From positions 1 to 64,000 of the IMG/VR virus record IMGVR_UViG_3300009370_001603: DNA of 64,000 nucleotides; one strand, written 5' to 3'. Below are positions 32,770-40,900 of this stretch, piece after piece (positions within the stretch are counted from its first letter, which is position 1; every line of letters begins with the position of its first letter). Source of the DNA: a virus. Made by a program: the position numbers and the translations under genes. Under the pieces are notes generated by a model. It was given only the letters and a program-made list of their open reading frames with translations. It was not told the DNA's origin and did no database searches.

Positions 32770-33548
32770 TGGTGGATTTGAATAACGATAACGATAATTT
32801 GTTTGAGGGAATTGCTCTCGAAACCCCAGAGAATGTTGATACTAGCGTAAAAGACAAGATTGCTACGCCATCAGGGCCAGACCCCACTTCTCCAGAGTGG
32901 AACGATTACGTTCTGGAGCTATTTGACGAAAGAGAACTGTACGAGGGTAGACCCCTGTGTGCTGGCCTAAGAAGGGTATCAGAACTCCTACTAGGGCGTA
33001 TCGTCAGTAGCAGACCAACGCAAATATTTCCCCCGGATAATGGCGGCGACGAAATTGGAAGAGCCACCGTTGTGTGGGAAGTAGTATTTGAAGATGGCTC
33101 TTTATTCAGTGATGTCGCAGACTGCTGGGAGGGCAACACAGACGACGCATTTTGCGTGTTTAACACCGCGACGGCAGCGACTAGGGCTGAGGGGCGGGCT
33201 TTGAGAAAGGCTCTTAGACTCAAAACTGTGTCCGCTGAAGAGATGACCAAAAAGAATACTGCCAGCATTGTCAGGAGTATCAGCCAAACTAAACAAGTAG
33301 CAACTGAGGGTGAGTACGATGACTCACAAAGAATGACTGACCCGCAAGCCAATTTTATTGATGTTAAGTGCAAGCAGTTAAATCTAAATGTTGCAGAATT
33401 CTTCAAGGAGGCATTCGATGTAAACATAAAGCGTAAAGTAGACAAGGGGCAGGCTAGCACTGCCATAAAGAAATTAAATGATTATCAACAAGATAAAAGT
33501 CTGATCCCAGACTCTATAACTGCTTACTTAAGTGATTGGAGAAATTAA
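32769..33548 (+). CDS. Possible single-strand annealing or recombination protein
   Basis: A 259-residue protein. Near residues 130-165 it reads CVFNTATAATRAEGRALRKALRLKTVSAEEM, and the TRAEGRALRKAL element is one I associate with phage annealing proteins of the Rad52/Erf-like group. The rest is divergent. A C-terminal region around residue 190 (QANFIDVKCKQLNLNVAEFFKEAF) resembles a small helical domain found after such cores. The start overlaps the previous stop as TAATG. I regard the functional label as weak. Confidence 0.4.
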   Translation: MVDLNNDNDNLFEGIALETPENVDTSVKDKIATPSGPDPTSPEWNDYVLELFDERELYEGRPLCAGLRRVSELLLGRIVSSRPTQIFPPDNGGDEIGRATVVWEVVFEDGSLFSDVADCWEGNTDDAFCVFNTATAATRAEGRALRKALRLKTVSAEEMTKKNTASIVRSISQTKQVATEGEYDDSQRMTDPQANFIDVKCKQLNLNVAEFFKEAFDVNIKRKVDKGQASTAIKKLNDYQQDKSLIPDSITAYLSDWRN

Positions 33549-33880
33549 TGAAAGTTAACTATAGAACAAGAAATGGCCGCTTGAGCGTACAGCTAGAAGG
33601 CGACTCGCAGAGAGACATCTTTGCGGAGGTTTCTAAATTTCAAGAAGTTTTTGAAGAGGATAAGTGCGGAAAATGTAGCTCCGAAAATGTCCGCTTCGTG
33701 GTGCGAAACGTCGATGACAATTTGTATCATGAGCTTCGCTGCGGAGATTGCGGGGCAAGGTTGTCCTTTGGTTCTCATAAGAAAGGGGGTGGCTTATTTC
33801 CAAAGAGGAAAGATGGAGAAAACTGGCTACCCGACCGTGGTTGGGTAAAGTGGAATCCCAAGACTGAAAAGAACGAATAG
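33548..33880 (+). CDS. Zinc-ribbon protein
   Basis: A 110-residue protein with two CxxC pairs, KCGKCSSEN and RCGDCGAR, spaced by about 23 residues, a zinc-ribbon pattern. The C-terminal part is basic and Gly/Trp-rich (KKGGGLFPKRKDGENW). It may bind DNA or partner proteins. The start at 33548 overlaps the previous stop as TAATG. It is the last plus-strand gene and is followed by a rho-independent terminator. Confidence 0.6.
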   Translation: MKVNYRTRNGRLSVQLEGDSQRDIFAEVSKFQEVFEEDKCGKCSSENVRFVVRNVDDNLYHELRCGDCGARLSFGSHKKGGGLFPKRKDGENWLPDRGWVKWNPKTEKNE

Positions 33881-33898
33881 GAAAGCTTAAGAAAGAAG

Positions 33899-33930
33899 AG
33901 GGGGGCGGATAAAACCGCTCCCCTTTTTTT
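33899..33930 (+). terminator. Rho-independent terminator after the plus-strand operon
   Basis: A ten-base stem (AGGGGGGCGG with CCGCTCCCCT, one G-T wobble) around the loop ATAAAA is followed by a run of T (33924-33930). It lies 18 bases after the last plus-strand stop, so it should end the long plus-strand run. On the minus strand the run of T is interrupted (CTTCTTTCTT), so only weak bidirectional action is possible for the protease gene ending at 33969. Confidence 0.9.
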
Positions 33931-33968
33931 ATGTAGTAACCACGCAGAGAGACTGCTGTACTAAACAG

Positions 33969-34664
33969 TTATGATACTAAAGATGGTATCTCTTCGATTA
34001 AATCTAACTTCTCTTCCACCCTATCTATATTGGTTCCATAAATAGGACCAACAATTACTCGGCTTGTTTCTTTGAACCTTTTAATTCCCGACCCAAAACA
34101 AATGACACCTATCACCTTGCCCTTATAGATAATAGGCCCCCCAGAATCCCCCTGAATAGCCCAAGAAAAAACAATGTGTCCGCCTGAGCCTAAGTTTTTC
34201 CCCCCGTACTTTGCTATCCAGTGGCGAAAATCTTCTGCCCCATATCCACACATTTCGACCGTAGCTCCAATTGGAACATCGTCTACGCTTATCTTCATGG
34301 GTTCTATGGAGTCTGGTATTAAGGCGCGTATGATTCCATAATCTTCAAAGGGATCAATAGATCCAGACTTCAAAACAACTCGACCTTGATCCACAGATTC
34401 TCCAGTGTTAAATATGACTGTGAACTCCGTTGCCATCTCCTTAATACAATGTGATGCTGTAAGAATCCAGCCCACATAATAACCCTCAACCCTGCTATCC
34501 TTCACACGCTTAATAACGGTTCCACTTCCACTGAATCCATCGCCCGCAATCTTAACTATACTTGAATGATAATCTGCTTCTTCTGATGCTGGCCAATCTT
34601 GGGCGACCATAGCCTGAACTGAAAAAAAACAGAAAACAACTGACAAAAACATTTTCTTAAACAT
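33969..34664 (-). CDS. Secreted trypsin-like serine protease
   Basis: A 231-residue chymotrypsin-fold protease with signal peptide (MFKKMFLSVVFCFFSVQAMVAQ). The triad is complete: H72 in TASHC, D108 in FEDYGII, S174 in QGDSGGP. The start at 34664 is chosen because AAGGGG lies 7 bases upstream and the -10 element at 34708-34713 would fall inside a longer frame. Exported proteases of this type are unusual in phage genomes. Possible roles are host envelope or surface-protein cleavage, virion maturation or lysis; none is shown. It lies last on the minus strand, apart from the membrane gene by 100 bases. Confidence 0.85.
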   Translation of the reverse strand: MFKKMFLSVVFCFFSVQAMVAQDWPASEEADYHSSIVKIAGDGFSGSGTVIKRVKDSRVEGYYVGWILTASHCIKEMATEFTVIFNTGESVDQGRVVLKSGSIDPFEDYGIIRALIPDSIEPMKISVDDVPIGATVEMCGYGAEDFRHWIAKYGGKNLGSGGHIVFSWAIQGDSGGPIIYKGKVIGVICFGSGIKRFKETSRVIVGPIYGTNIDRVEEKLDLIEEIPSLVS

Positions 34665-34707
34665 AGTGTAACCCCTTACTGCAATCAATCTATATATTAC
34701 TAGCAAG

Positions 34708-34713
34708 ATTATA
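34708..34713 (-). promoter_or_regulatory. Candidate -10 element for the protease gene
   Basis: On the minus strand TATAAT lies 44 bases before the protease ATG, within GTGTATAAT, the same nine bases seen at the promoter of the 37104-37889 gene. A good -35 is not seen at 17 bases. It lies in the 100-base gap between the small membrane gene and the protease gene. The shared GTGTATAAT suggests the same promoter class. Confidence 0.45.
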
Positions 34714-34764
34714 CACTTAAATTTTAAAAATTGCCGGAACCCCTATTTTTAGGCTGTTATGTGC

Positions 34765-34995
34765 TTATAATTTTTTTGAATATATCTGCCAAAATACGTG
34801 GCCGCATAAGAAACCAAAGATAAATGGTATAACAGGCCACCGTCTCGCCGCTTCATATAGAACAACACTAAACGTTGCTTCCTGAGCTTCAGGCATGTCG
34901 TTAAAATGTATGTTCCAGAGTAGAAAAAGATCCCATCCGGCGACAATAAAGATGATAAGCAGAATTATTATTCGTGTTATGAGTGCGTAAGTCAT
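34765..34995 (-). CDS. Small two-span membrane protein
   Basis: A 76-residue protein with two hydrophobic segments: about residues 5-28 (ITRIIILLIIFIVAGWDLFLLW) and 53-71 (PVIPFIFGFLCGHVFWQI). Between them lies YEAARRWPVIPF, a pattern I have seen in small phage membrane proteins. A holin-like size and topology is possible, but no lysis enzyme is visible beside it other than the protease downstream. GGAG lies 8 bases before the ATG. Confidence 0.6.
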   Translation of the reverse strand: MTYALITRIIILLIIFIVAGWDLFLLWNIHFNDMPEAQEATFSVVLYEAARRWPVIPFIFGFLCGHVFWQIYSKKL

Positions 34996-35023
34996 ATTAA
35001 TTGCTCCAAGAATGTAAGTTGTG

Positions 35024-35518
35024 CTACTGATTATTTGTAGATTCCATTAGGTTCTTGACAGAATTTTGACAGAACCCTTTGTCCCCCCGCTCAATTAGCT
35101 CGATAATAACACCCCCTAATACGTCTTGTGGCTTACTGAATATCTGTCGTAGATCATCATCCGGACAGTCAATTATATCGTCAGATAAGAACTCTATACC
35201 CTTTTCTCTCAATTGCTTCACTGTCTTGTCTATATTTTCCACTGAGTATGCTATGTGGTGTATGCCTCCAGTTCCTCCTCGTTCTTTTACCCATTCGTCT
35301 ACAATAGATCCGGGAGTCCCTTCGCTCACAAAGACTTCTGGTGAAGAGCCACAAATATCTACCAGAGCCTTGCAGTCTGCTTTCGATCCGTCGTCAAAAT
35401 CAATCTTAAACTCTGCCCCAACCTTGTAGCCCAAAAGAGAACAAAAAAAATCCGCTGTTTCGTCTCTGTCGGCCACCCTATACGCTATGTGATCTAAAGT
35501 TATTAATTCTATACTCAT
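35024..35518 (-). CDS. VOC-superfamily (glyoxalase-fold) protein
   Basis: A 164-residue protein with two betaalphabetabetabeta modules. LDHIAYRVADRDETADFFCSLLGY near the start, GGTGGIHHIAYSVENIDKTV near residue 83 and GGVIIELIER near 135 provide the usual His/His/Glu metal ligands. The family includes glyoxalase I, methylmalonyl-CoA epimerase and ring-cleaving dioxygenases; the paired H...H...E looks epimerase-like. Its place in a membrane-protein operon is unexpected. Function in the phage is unknown. Confidence 0.78.
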   Translation of the reverse strand: MSIELITLDHIAYRVADRDETADFFCSLLGYKVGAEFKIDFDDGSKADCKALVDICGSSPEVFVSEGTPGSIVDEWVKERGGTGGIHHIAYSVENIDKTVKQLREKGIEFLSDDIIDCPDDDLRQIFSKPQDVLGGVIIELIERGDKGFCQNSVKNLMESTNNQ

Positions 35519-35527
35519 TTACTCTTT

Positions 35528-36028
35528 CTATTTTGGTGGTAGTTTTAGTGGCGGTAGCGGCATGATGTCCCATGTCTCCGACCTGTTAGACAGGGAACCC
35601 TTGTCCTTGCCTTTGCCTTCCCCCTCGCCCTTTTGACCTTCCCCGTCGCCATCGGCACCACCCTCTGATTTTTTAAGCCTGAACGGTTTGCCTTTTCCTT
35701 GCTTCACGCCACCTTTTAGGGCCTCTTTTAGTTCCTTTGAATACTTTGCATCTATCAGCGTAGGGGGCCAACCATCACCGGTCTTTTTATACATGACATA
35801 TATCCTCTTTTCCTCAAGGTTGATTGCGTGGCCATACACAATGATATCATTTGGTATTGACTTTACGATGGGCTTACCTGCATAAAGAGATATAACTCCA
35901 AAACTGATAAGAGAGGCGCAGACAACTGAAATTACCAATCCGGTCCTCAGTACAATATCTTTAAATCTAAATATTATAGCAGCACAAGAGATGATAGATA
36001 TGATCAAATTTAATATAAATGGAAACAT
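35528..36028 (-). CDS. Membrane protein with low-complexity Gly/Lys/Glu tail
   Basis: A 166-residue protein with two hydrophobic segments (about residues 3-20 and 28-50) and then a soluble region with IIVYGHAINLEEKRIYVMYKK near residues 62-82. From about residue 110 it is very rich in Gly, Lys and Glu (GEGKGKDKG), ending in a Pro-rich MPLPPLKLPPK. It is coupled to the ExbD-like gene upstream by a TAATG overlap, so it probably belongs to the same complex. Not recognised. The Lys/Gly/Glu tail could bind nucleic acid or envelope polymers, but that is speculation. Confidence 0.55.
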   Translation of the reverse strand: MFPFILNLIISIISCAAIIFRFKDIVLRTGLVISVVCASLISFGVISLYAGKPIVKSIPNDIIVYGHAINLEEKRIYVMYKKTGDGWPPTLIDAKYSKELKEALKGGVKQGKGKPFRLKKSEGGADGDGEGQKGEGEGKGKDKGSLSNRSETWDIMPLPPLKLPPK

Positions 36029-36588
36029 TATTGCAAAAACCCCTCTAGTAATTCTCTTTGTAGTTGAACATTTTTAACATTCCCATCTTTATCTATATAA
36101 AATGAAACTATGGGGACTTCTTCGTTATGGGCTACTTGCACGGTTGTTCTGAATATGTGTTTAAACGGGCGTGATTTTTGAAACTCAATAGTGACGGTTA
36201 TGTGGGTCTTATTTTTAGGAACCCTATATCCGTGCAAAGAAAACATGTACTCACCCTTTTTGGCCGTTTCTATTGTCAGGGTTTCCCTAGCCTCCAACAG
36301 TTTTACACCGTCCACGGCTCCATATTCTCTAGATGTGTTATCGTTATGAAGGATGAATACATCGTTTTCCCTTCGTTTATACCCCGTTATAGAGTCTGCA
36401 TTATCAACCCTCATGGCCCAAGTATCTATATCTGCATTGTCTTCAATGGGCCAGCTTATGTTCAATATGAACTCAGCCGTTGGTGGAGGGGCGGGGGTCT
36501 CGTCCTTCTTTTTTACTGGGTTGTACAGGAGAATCATGCACACCAATAATATTAAAACCATATCTAGAAAGCATATTGGAATCTTCAT
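36028..36588 (-). CDS. ExbD/TolR-like membrane protein with atypical C-terminal domain
   Basis: A 186-residue protein. The N terminus IPICFLDMVLILLVCMILL has the ExbD/TolR hallmark: a proline and then a lone aspartate (D9) inside the only transmembrane helix, the proton-carrying residue of the family. A Pro-rich linker (PAPPP) follows. The periplasmic part is not the usual ExbD domain: it is beta-rich with NADIDTWAMRVDN near residue 52 and HGYRVP near 119, and IVSFYIDKDGNVKN near 160 resembles the end of ExbD-type domains. It overlaps the ExbB-like gene by 4 bases. The pairing of both genes is the main evidence for the function. Confidence 0.65.
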   Translation of the reverse strand: MKIPICFLDMVLILLVCMILLYNPVKKKDETPAPPPTAEFILNISWPIEDNADIDTWAMRVDNADSITGYKRRENDVFILHNDNTSREYGAVDGVKLLEARETLTIETAKKGEYMFSLHGYRVPKNKTHITVTIEFQKSRPFKHIFRTTVQVAHNEEVPIVSFYIDKDGNVKNVQLQRELLEGFLQ

Positions 36589-37010
36589 TCGTCTTCCCTC
36601 AAAAATATAACGTATGTATAAATAAACAGACTACATACTATCCCAACAATGGTGGTGTTTAATACTGTGGACATACCGTTTGTTATTAATTTATGTTTAA
36701 GCTCCTCGTCATCTACCGCCCCCAGAGATGCAAATAAAAAGCTCATGCCAATAACGGTACCCAAGAGACCAAGCATTTGTGCTATGTTAGACATGTCATT
36801 CATTTTCTTCATGTGGTATGACTTTTTCATCACCTGACGAAAACAAAATAGTATGGAAGAAAAGCCCAGCAATAATATTGCATAGCAAATAAATGTTATG
36901 TCAGCAGACGCCATAGAGCTAAAAGCGGAGAATTGAAATTCTGAAGCGATCAATGACACTAGCCCCACGCTTGTTATCGACAGCCATTTTAAAAAGTTTT
37001 TTGATTTCAT
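36585..37010 (-). CDS. ExbB/TolQ/MotA-like proton-channel protein
   Basis: A 141-residue membrane protein with about four hydrophobic segments. The third and fourth carry the family signature: MLGLLGTVIGMSF (residues about 79-91) and MSTVLNTTIVGIV (about 113-125), with threonines in the TM2/TM3 positions known for ion conduction in ExbB and TolQ. It lacks the large cytoplasmic domain of ExbB (244 residues) and so is a minimal form. A downstream ExbD-like gene overlaps it by 4 bases. The gene lies just after the structural terminator at 37049-37076; AAGGGTTACA precedes the ATG. Confidence 0.72.
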   Translation of the reverse strand: MKSKNFLKWLSITSVGLVSLIASEFQFSAFSSMASADITFICYAILLLGFSSILFCFRQVMKKSYHMKKMNDMSNIAQMLGLLGTVIGMSFLFASLGAVDDEELKHKLITNGMSTVLNTTIVGIVCSLFIYTYVIFLREDE

Positions 37011-37048
37011 TGTAACCCTTTATTATTGTAAAGATTTTCCCCATATAT

Positions 37049-37076
37049 AAAAAAAGGGGTGGTTTGACCCACCCCT
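37049..37076 (-). terminator. Rho-independent terminator after the short structural gene
   Basis: Read on the minus strand, GGGGTGG and CCACCCC form a seven-base stem (eight with a closing A-T) around GTCAAA, followed by seven T. It lies 28 bases after the stop of the gene at 37104-37889. It separates the structural genes from the ExbB/ExbD-like operon. Confidence 0.9.
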
Positions 37077-37103
37077 CTTTAATCATAAATTTAATGGGTT
37101 GAT

Positions 37104-37889
37104 TTACAGGTACTCTAGTGTGAAATATAGCCCGTAATCAGTTTTGCTTCCAATCGACTGTGGAGAGGCACTAAGAGCAAGATACCAGTCGTGTCGAGTA
37201 GCCCTGTGAGCTGGACCCTCTTTAGTCTTCCAGTTGAGATAACCGTCCGCGCCGGGGCCAACCAAGTTGGCAGAAGGTAATGGATCACCATCAACGGTAT
37301 TTAATCCGCTCATTCCGGGGGAGGGGGTAAAGGTCATATCCGGCGGAGTGCCGCCATCGCCGGGGTCAAATTCAAACCAGCCAAAGTTATCAATACCTCT
37401 ATGGGCTAAAGACCCACTTCCAGCCAAGTTTGTGGCTCCAATAGCATGTCCCTCTGTGGCGTGCGGGTGCCTAACTTCTAGCACCTGAGTGGTAACGCCG
37501 CTGGCGTGCTTTGCGATACTAGCCCTATCAAAGATTCTAAGCTTACAGTTCTGAGTAGCAACCGCGTCAGTATGCTCAAATCTAATATTTAATGGTGCAT
37601 ACCAGTTTGGAATTCCTGAAGTTTCCGCTGCTACAGCGGTCCCATTCGCTTTTATTCCACTTACAGACTGATATTGAGTATTCTGTAACTTTACACCGCT
37701 AGTAGTGCCGTCGCCATTGGTTACATAGCTGGCCTCTTGATATTGGGCAACTGGGACTGATAGGCCAAAACCTGCGCCATAAAAGCCAATTCCAGACCCT
37801 TTTGTGTGTTCTATGAGTGATGGATCAGTATTCCACGCGGTACTATACCCCGTAGTATTACCATTCGCATGAAATGTAATAGTAGCCAT
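37104..37889 (-). CDS. Putative abundant structural protein (own promoter and terminator)
   Basis: A 261-residue protein beginning MATITFHANGNTTG, rich in Gly, Thr, Ser and Ala, with a beta-strand-like pattern and no signal peptide. It has a textbook ribosome site AAAGGAGAA 7 bases before the ATG, an excellent promoter at 37915-37943 and a strong terminator at 37049-37076. Such an isolated, well-expressed single gene next to tail genes fits a virion protein made in many copies (tail, fibre tip or decoration). No family is recognised. The C-terminal ending YGLYFTLEYL is typical of a terminal beta strand. Confidence 0.6.
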   Translation of the reverse strand: MATITFHANGNTTGYSTAWNTDPSLIEHTKGSGIGFYGAGFGLSVPVAQYQEASYVTNGDGTTSGVKLQNTQYQSVSGIKANGTAVAAETSGIPNWYAPLNIRFEHTDAVATQNCKLRIFDRASIAKHASGVTTQVLEVRHPHATEGHAIGATNLAGSGSLAHRGIDNFGWFEFDPGDGGTPPDMTFTPSPGMSGLNTVDGDPLPSANLVGPGADGYLNWKTKEGPAHRATRHDWYLALSASPQSIGSKTDYGLYFTLEYL

Positions 37890-37914
37890 TGAAAATTCTC
37901 CTTTTGGTTATTGT

Positions 37915-37943
37915 ATTATACACAATTTTTTGTTTTTTGTTAA
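37915..37943 (-). promoter_or_regulatory. Near-consensus sigma70-type promoter
   Basis: On the minus strand TTAACA (37938-37943, 5/6 to consensus) and TATAAT (37915-37920, 6/6) are separated by exactly 17 bases, and the -10 lies 26 bases before the ATG at 37889. It sits in the 66-base gap after the 1532-residue gene. This is the best promoter in the window and predicts strong transcription of the short gene downstream. Confidence 0.88.
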
Positions 37944-37955
37944 TTAAATTGGTTT

Positions 37956-40900
37956 CTAAACAGGGTTAATTTCCAGCTCAATATACTGGTCTACGCTATG
38001 TGTAGGCCCCATATTATTGTCATTCCATATTGTATGGGAAGTATCGTTATGAAAGTGGAAAAAACAGTCATAAAGCCCGCTTGGGGAGGGATTATCAATA
38101 TCTTCCTGAACTATCCTTTCGCCCTCTGTTAGGGCAATAAAATTATTAGCACCTTGGATAAAGCCGAATAGGAAGCTTTGACCAGCGCTTCCTCCCGGAC
38201 TAGAGTCTGCGGGCATGGAAAGTTGGGCAAAATCCTGCAAAGTGGCAATTTTTGGCTTATGATCTGTTATTATCATCTTCTTCATGGTTGCTTTAGTAAC
38301 AAAAGCACTAAAACCCTTTCCATTTACAGTAAACTTGTTATAGGGCTTAAATTTTGCGGCCCCCATGGTATTTGAAGTGATTTCATCAACACTATCCACA
38401 GTCATGTCGCAGTCGTCGGGGTCAACAAAGTTTATACCAAGATTTATAAGCTTATCAGGATTACAGTCTACGCCTAATTTTTCAAGATCTGAAAGTTTCT
38501 TAGGCGTGTCACCGAATGTCGTGTTGTTGGTGCATGGTACATTAAAATATAAGCCATTAATGCACCCTTGATTCCCAGTACTCATCACCGTAACTTCGCT
38601 TTTTTCAAATCCATCTACTTTAAATTTATCTCCAATTTTATAGTCTTTTCCTAAGTTTACAAGTACAACGTCAACTTTCTCAGGGTTTTGCGGGTTGGGT
38701 GTAAGTTTCACCTTTCCGTCCTCTTCTGACACCGTCTCTAACGCAAGAACTTTGTCAATCGGACCTATTAGTTGATCGTAGTTATCCATAGCTTCAGATC
38801 TTGCCCATACGTTATTGGTGGTAAGGAACGACACCCGAAATCCGGGCATGTTCTCCCCAAACCTAAAGTATGGGATCTGAGGCACATCTCGATTTGCATT
38901 ATAGGGTAGAAGTTTTCCCCTTCTGGTTGGATCTACGTTCCAATATTCCTTGGATATTAATCTTCGATAAACCCCAAACTGTGGTTCCACGGCGTTGCTG
39001 TAAATATCATCCCCGCCATTATCCTTCCACGTAGATGGGCCAAGGAGTGCTAACTGTGATTTCGCTGAGAAGGGAACGCGACGGGGGACTCCGTCTCCCA
39101 CCTCTATAGACTCTTTTATGTTACAGTCTTCTTGGAAGTCGACATAAGACGGCGTCCGGTGATCGACCGTAGTCCTTGCAACATCCACCCAGCAGTCGGC
39201 ATGGTTATCTTTATCTGTATCTACAAATATGTTATCGAAATCGTTCGAGCCGTGGAACAATGGGATCCGTCGGTTGGCTTGGTGATGGATGCTATCCGCA
39301 AGGCCTAGGCCGGGATTAAAATGATGTACGGCAAAGAATCTTGAATCATAGATTAAGTTTTCTCTCTCGTGAGCTTGATAGATACGTACAGATAAGTCTG
39401 TTGTTCCGAATTGGTCATATTTATTAGCGTGCGTCCCTCCCCAAGTGGGAAGCCATGTGGCGCTTGCCTGACCCGCCATACCCGTAAAGCGCGACTGCGA
39501 TCCGATTTTGTTTCTCGTTGTAAAGGCGACGTATTGCACCGCTCCAACCGTACAAACACTCCCAATAACACCAACGGTCAAGAATCCACTCTCATCCCCC
39601 TGTACCCGCTCCATATTCAGCCGCCATCCGGCGAATCCCGCTGTCCAATCCCCAAATCTATTGCACTTGTGGTACTTGATCGCACCTACGTATGGATAAT
39701 CCCTACCATACATAATCCCGTGATTGTTAAAGTCAAAATCGGTCCTACGAGTCCCGTCGGCCTTGAAGGCAGTCGTATCAACTCCGGCGGAGAAATTCTC
39801 TGCATAAATCTTGTTAGATGGACGCCAGTCACCTGCATCGACCATGCTATTTTCTCGATCCCGACTAATCTTACTAAAACCGCATTCAGGCTGCGCCGCG
39901 CCGCCAACCTGTGTCATTTTGCCTGTAACATAGTTATACTTGCGAGACCGGCCCTCAACGGTGCTTCCGCCAGTCCCCTGTCCGTCCATTAAAGGAATGA
40001 CTCTTCCGTGATCATTGACGGATAGCTCATGACACAAAGGTCTAAATTGTATTTTGTTGGCCCTTACGGGACGCCAATCTAGTGCACTTTGGGTATAATC
40101 CCACAGAGGGTTATCGTCTTCATCTTTTGGGAAACCATCTTTAGGCTCTCGATACAACCAGTTCCACAGGAAGCCGGGGAATTCTCTTTCATTAAGCGGG
40201 TGGGCTGTTCCAATATCTGCTTCATCCATACCTCTCCCGTGGGCTATCGCGGCTGTACAGTGGTTCTTGAACATTTCCTTCCACTTGTTATATTGCTCGG
40301 TGCCCAAAGTGGCAAGATCAACTTCGTTATCAAAATATGACCATGCACGCATGTTCATTAGCGGTCTCCCATAATTACCGCTTGGTGAAGCATTCAGCGC
40401 ATAATCCGCTGGCATATGAGTAAGATCTGTAATGCCGTCCACGGCAAATTTATTAAATAGTGCTATGACCGGCCCAGTGTTGATGCCAAACTCCTCATCG
40501 CCTTCAATAAACTGCTTTCCCCCTTCGTAGTGTGCATTTCTTGCGTCGTCTTCGCCGGTATTCTTGGGTAGAAGAAAGCCCCCACCCAATACCTCGTCGT
40601 AGGTGCCTTCGTTGGGCCAATATGTCTTTGCGATACCGTATGCCTTACCCACCCATCCCCTATTTTCTTGAGCCAATGTCTGTGGGCCACTCTCGTTGTG
40701 ATCGTCCATGTCGGTCGCCGTCCAGCCATCTGGAAAAAGCGCCCCAAAATACAGGGTGTTGTCGGGGCTTGCTCCACCATCTTCAATCAGATCGCCATTT
40801 GCCCATTCTCCAAATTTCGTTCTGAGTATTGACCGCTTTGCACCCCTTGTGCCACCAAGCTGGCCCTCCAAGTAGTCAAATGCAGTAACCTGCCTAAAAT

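Noticed and set aside
32906-33466. Long minus-strand frame opposite the recombination-like gene
   Set aside because: It is antisense to an operon gene with coupled starts and has no start signal; treated as a shadow.
34749-34946. Alternative minus-strand frame overlapping the small membrane gene
   Set aside because: The frame at 34765-34995 has a better hydrophobic pattern, a ribosome site and a phage-like motif; the other is a shadow.
35528-37010. A Zorya-type defence system (ZorA/ZorB)
   Set aside because: ZorA is much larger with a long cytoplasmic tail and ZorB carries an OmpA-like domain; neither is seen, and no ZorC, ZorD or ZorE gene lies nearby.
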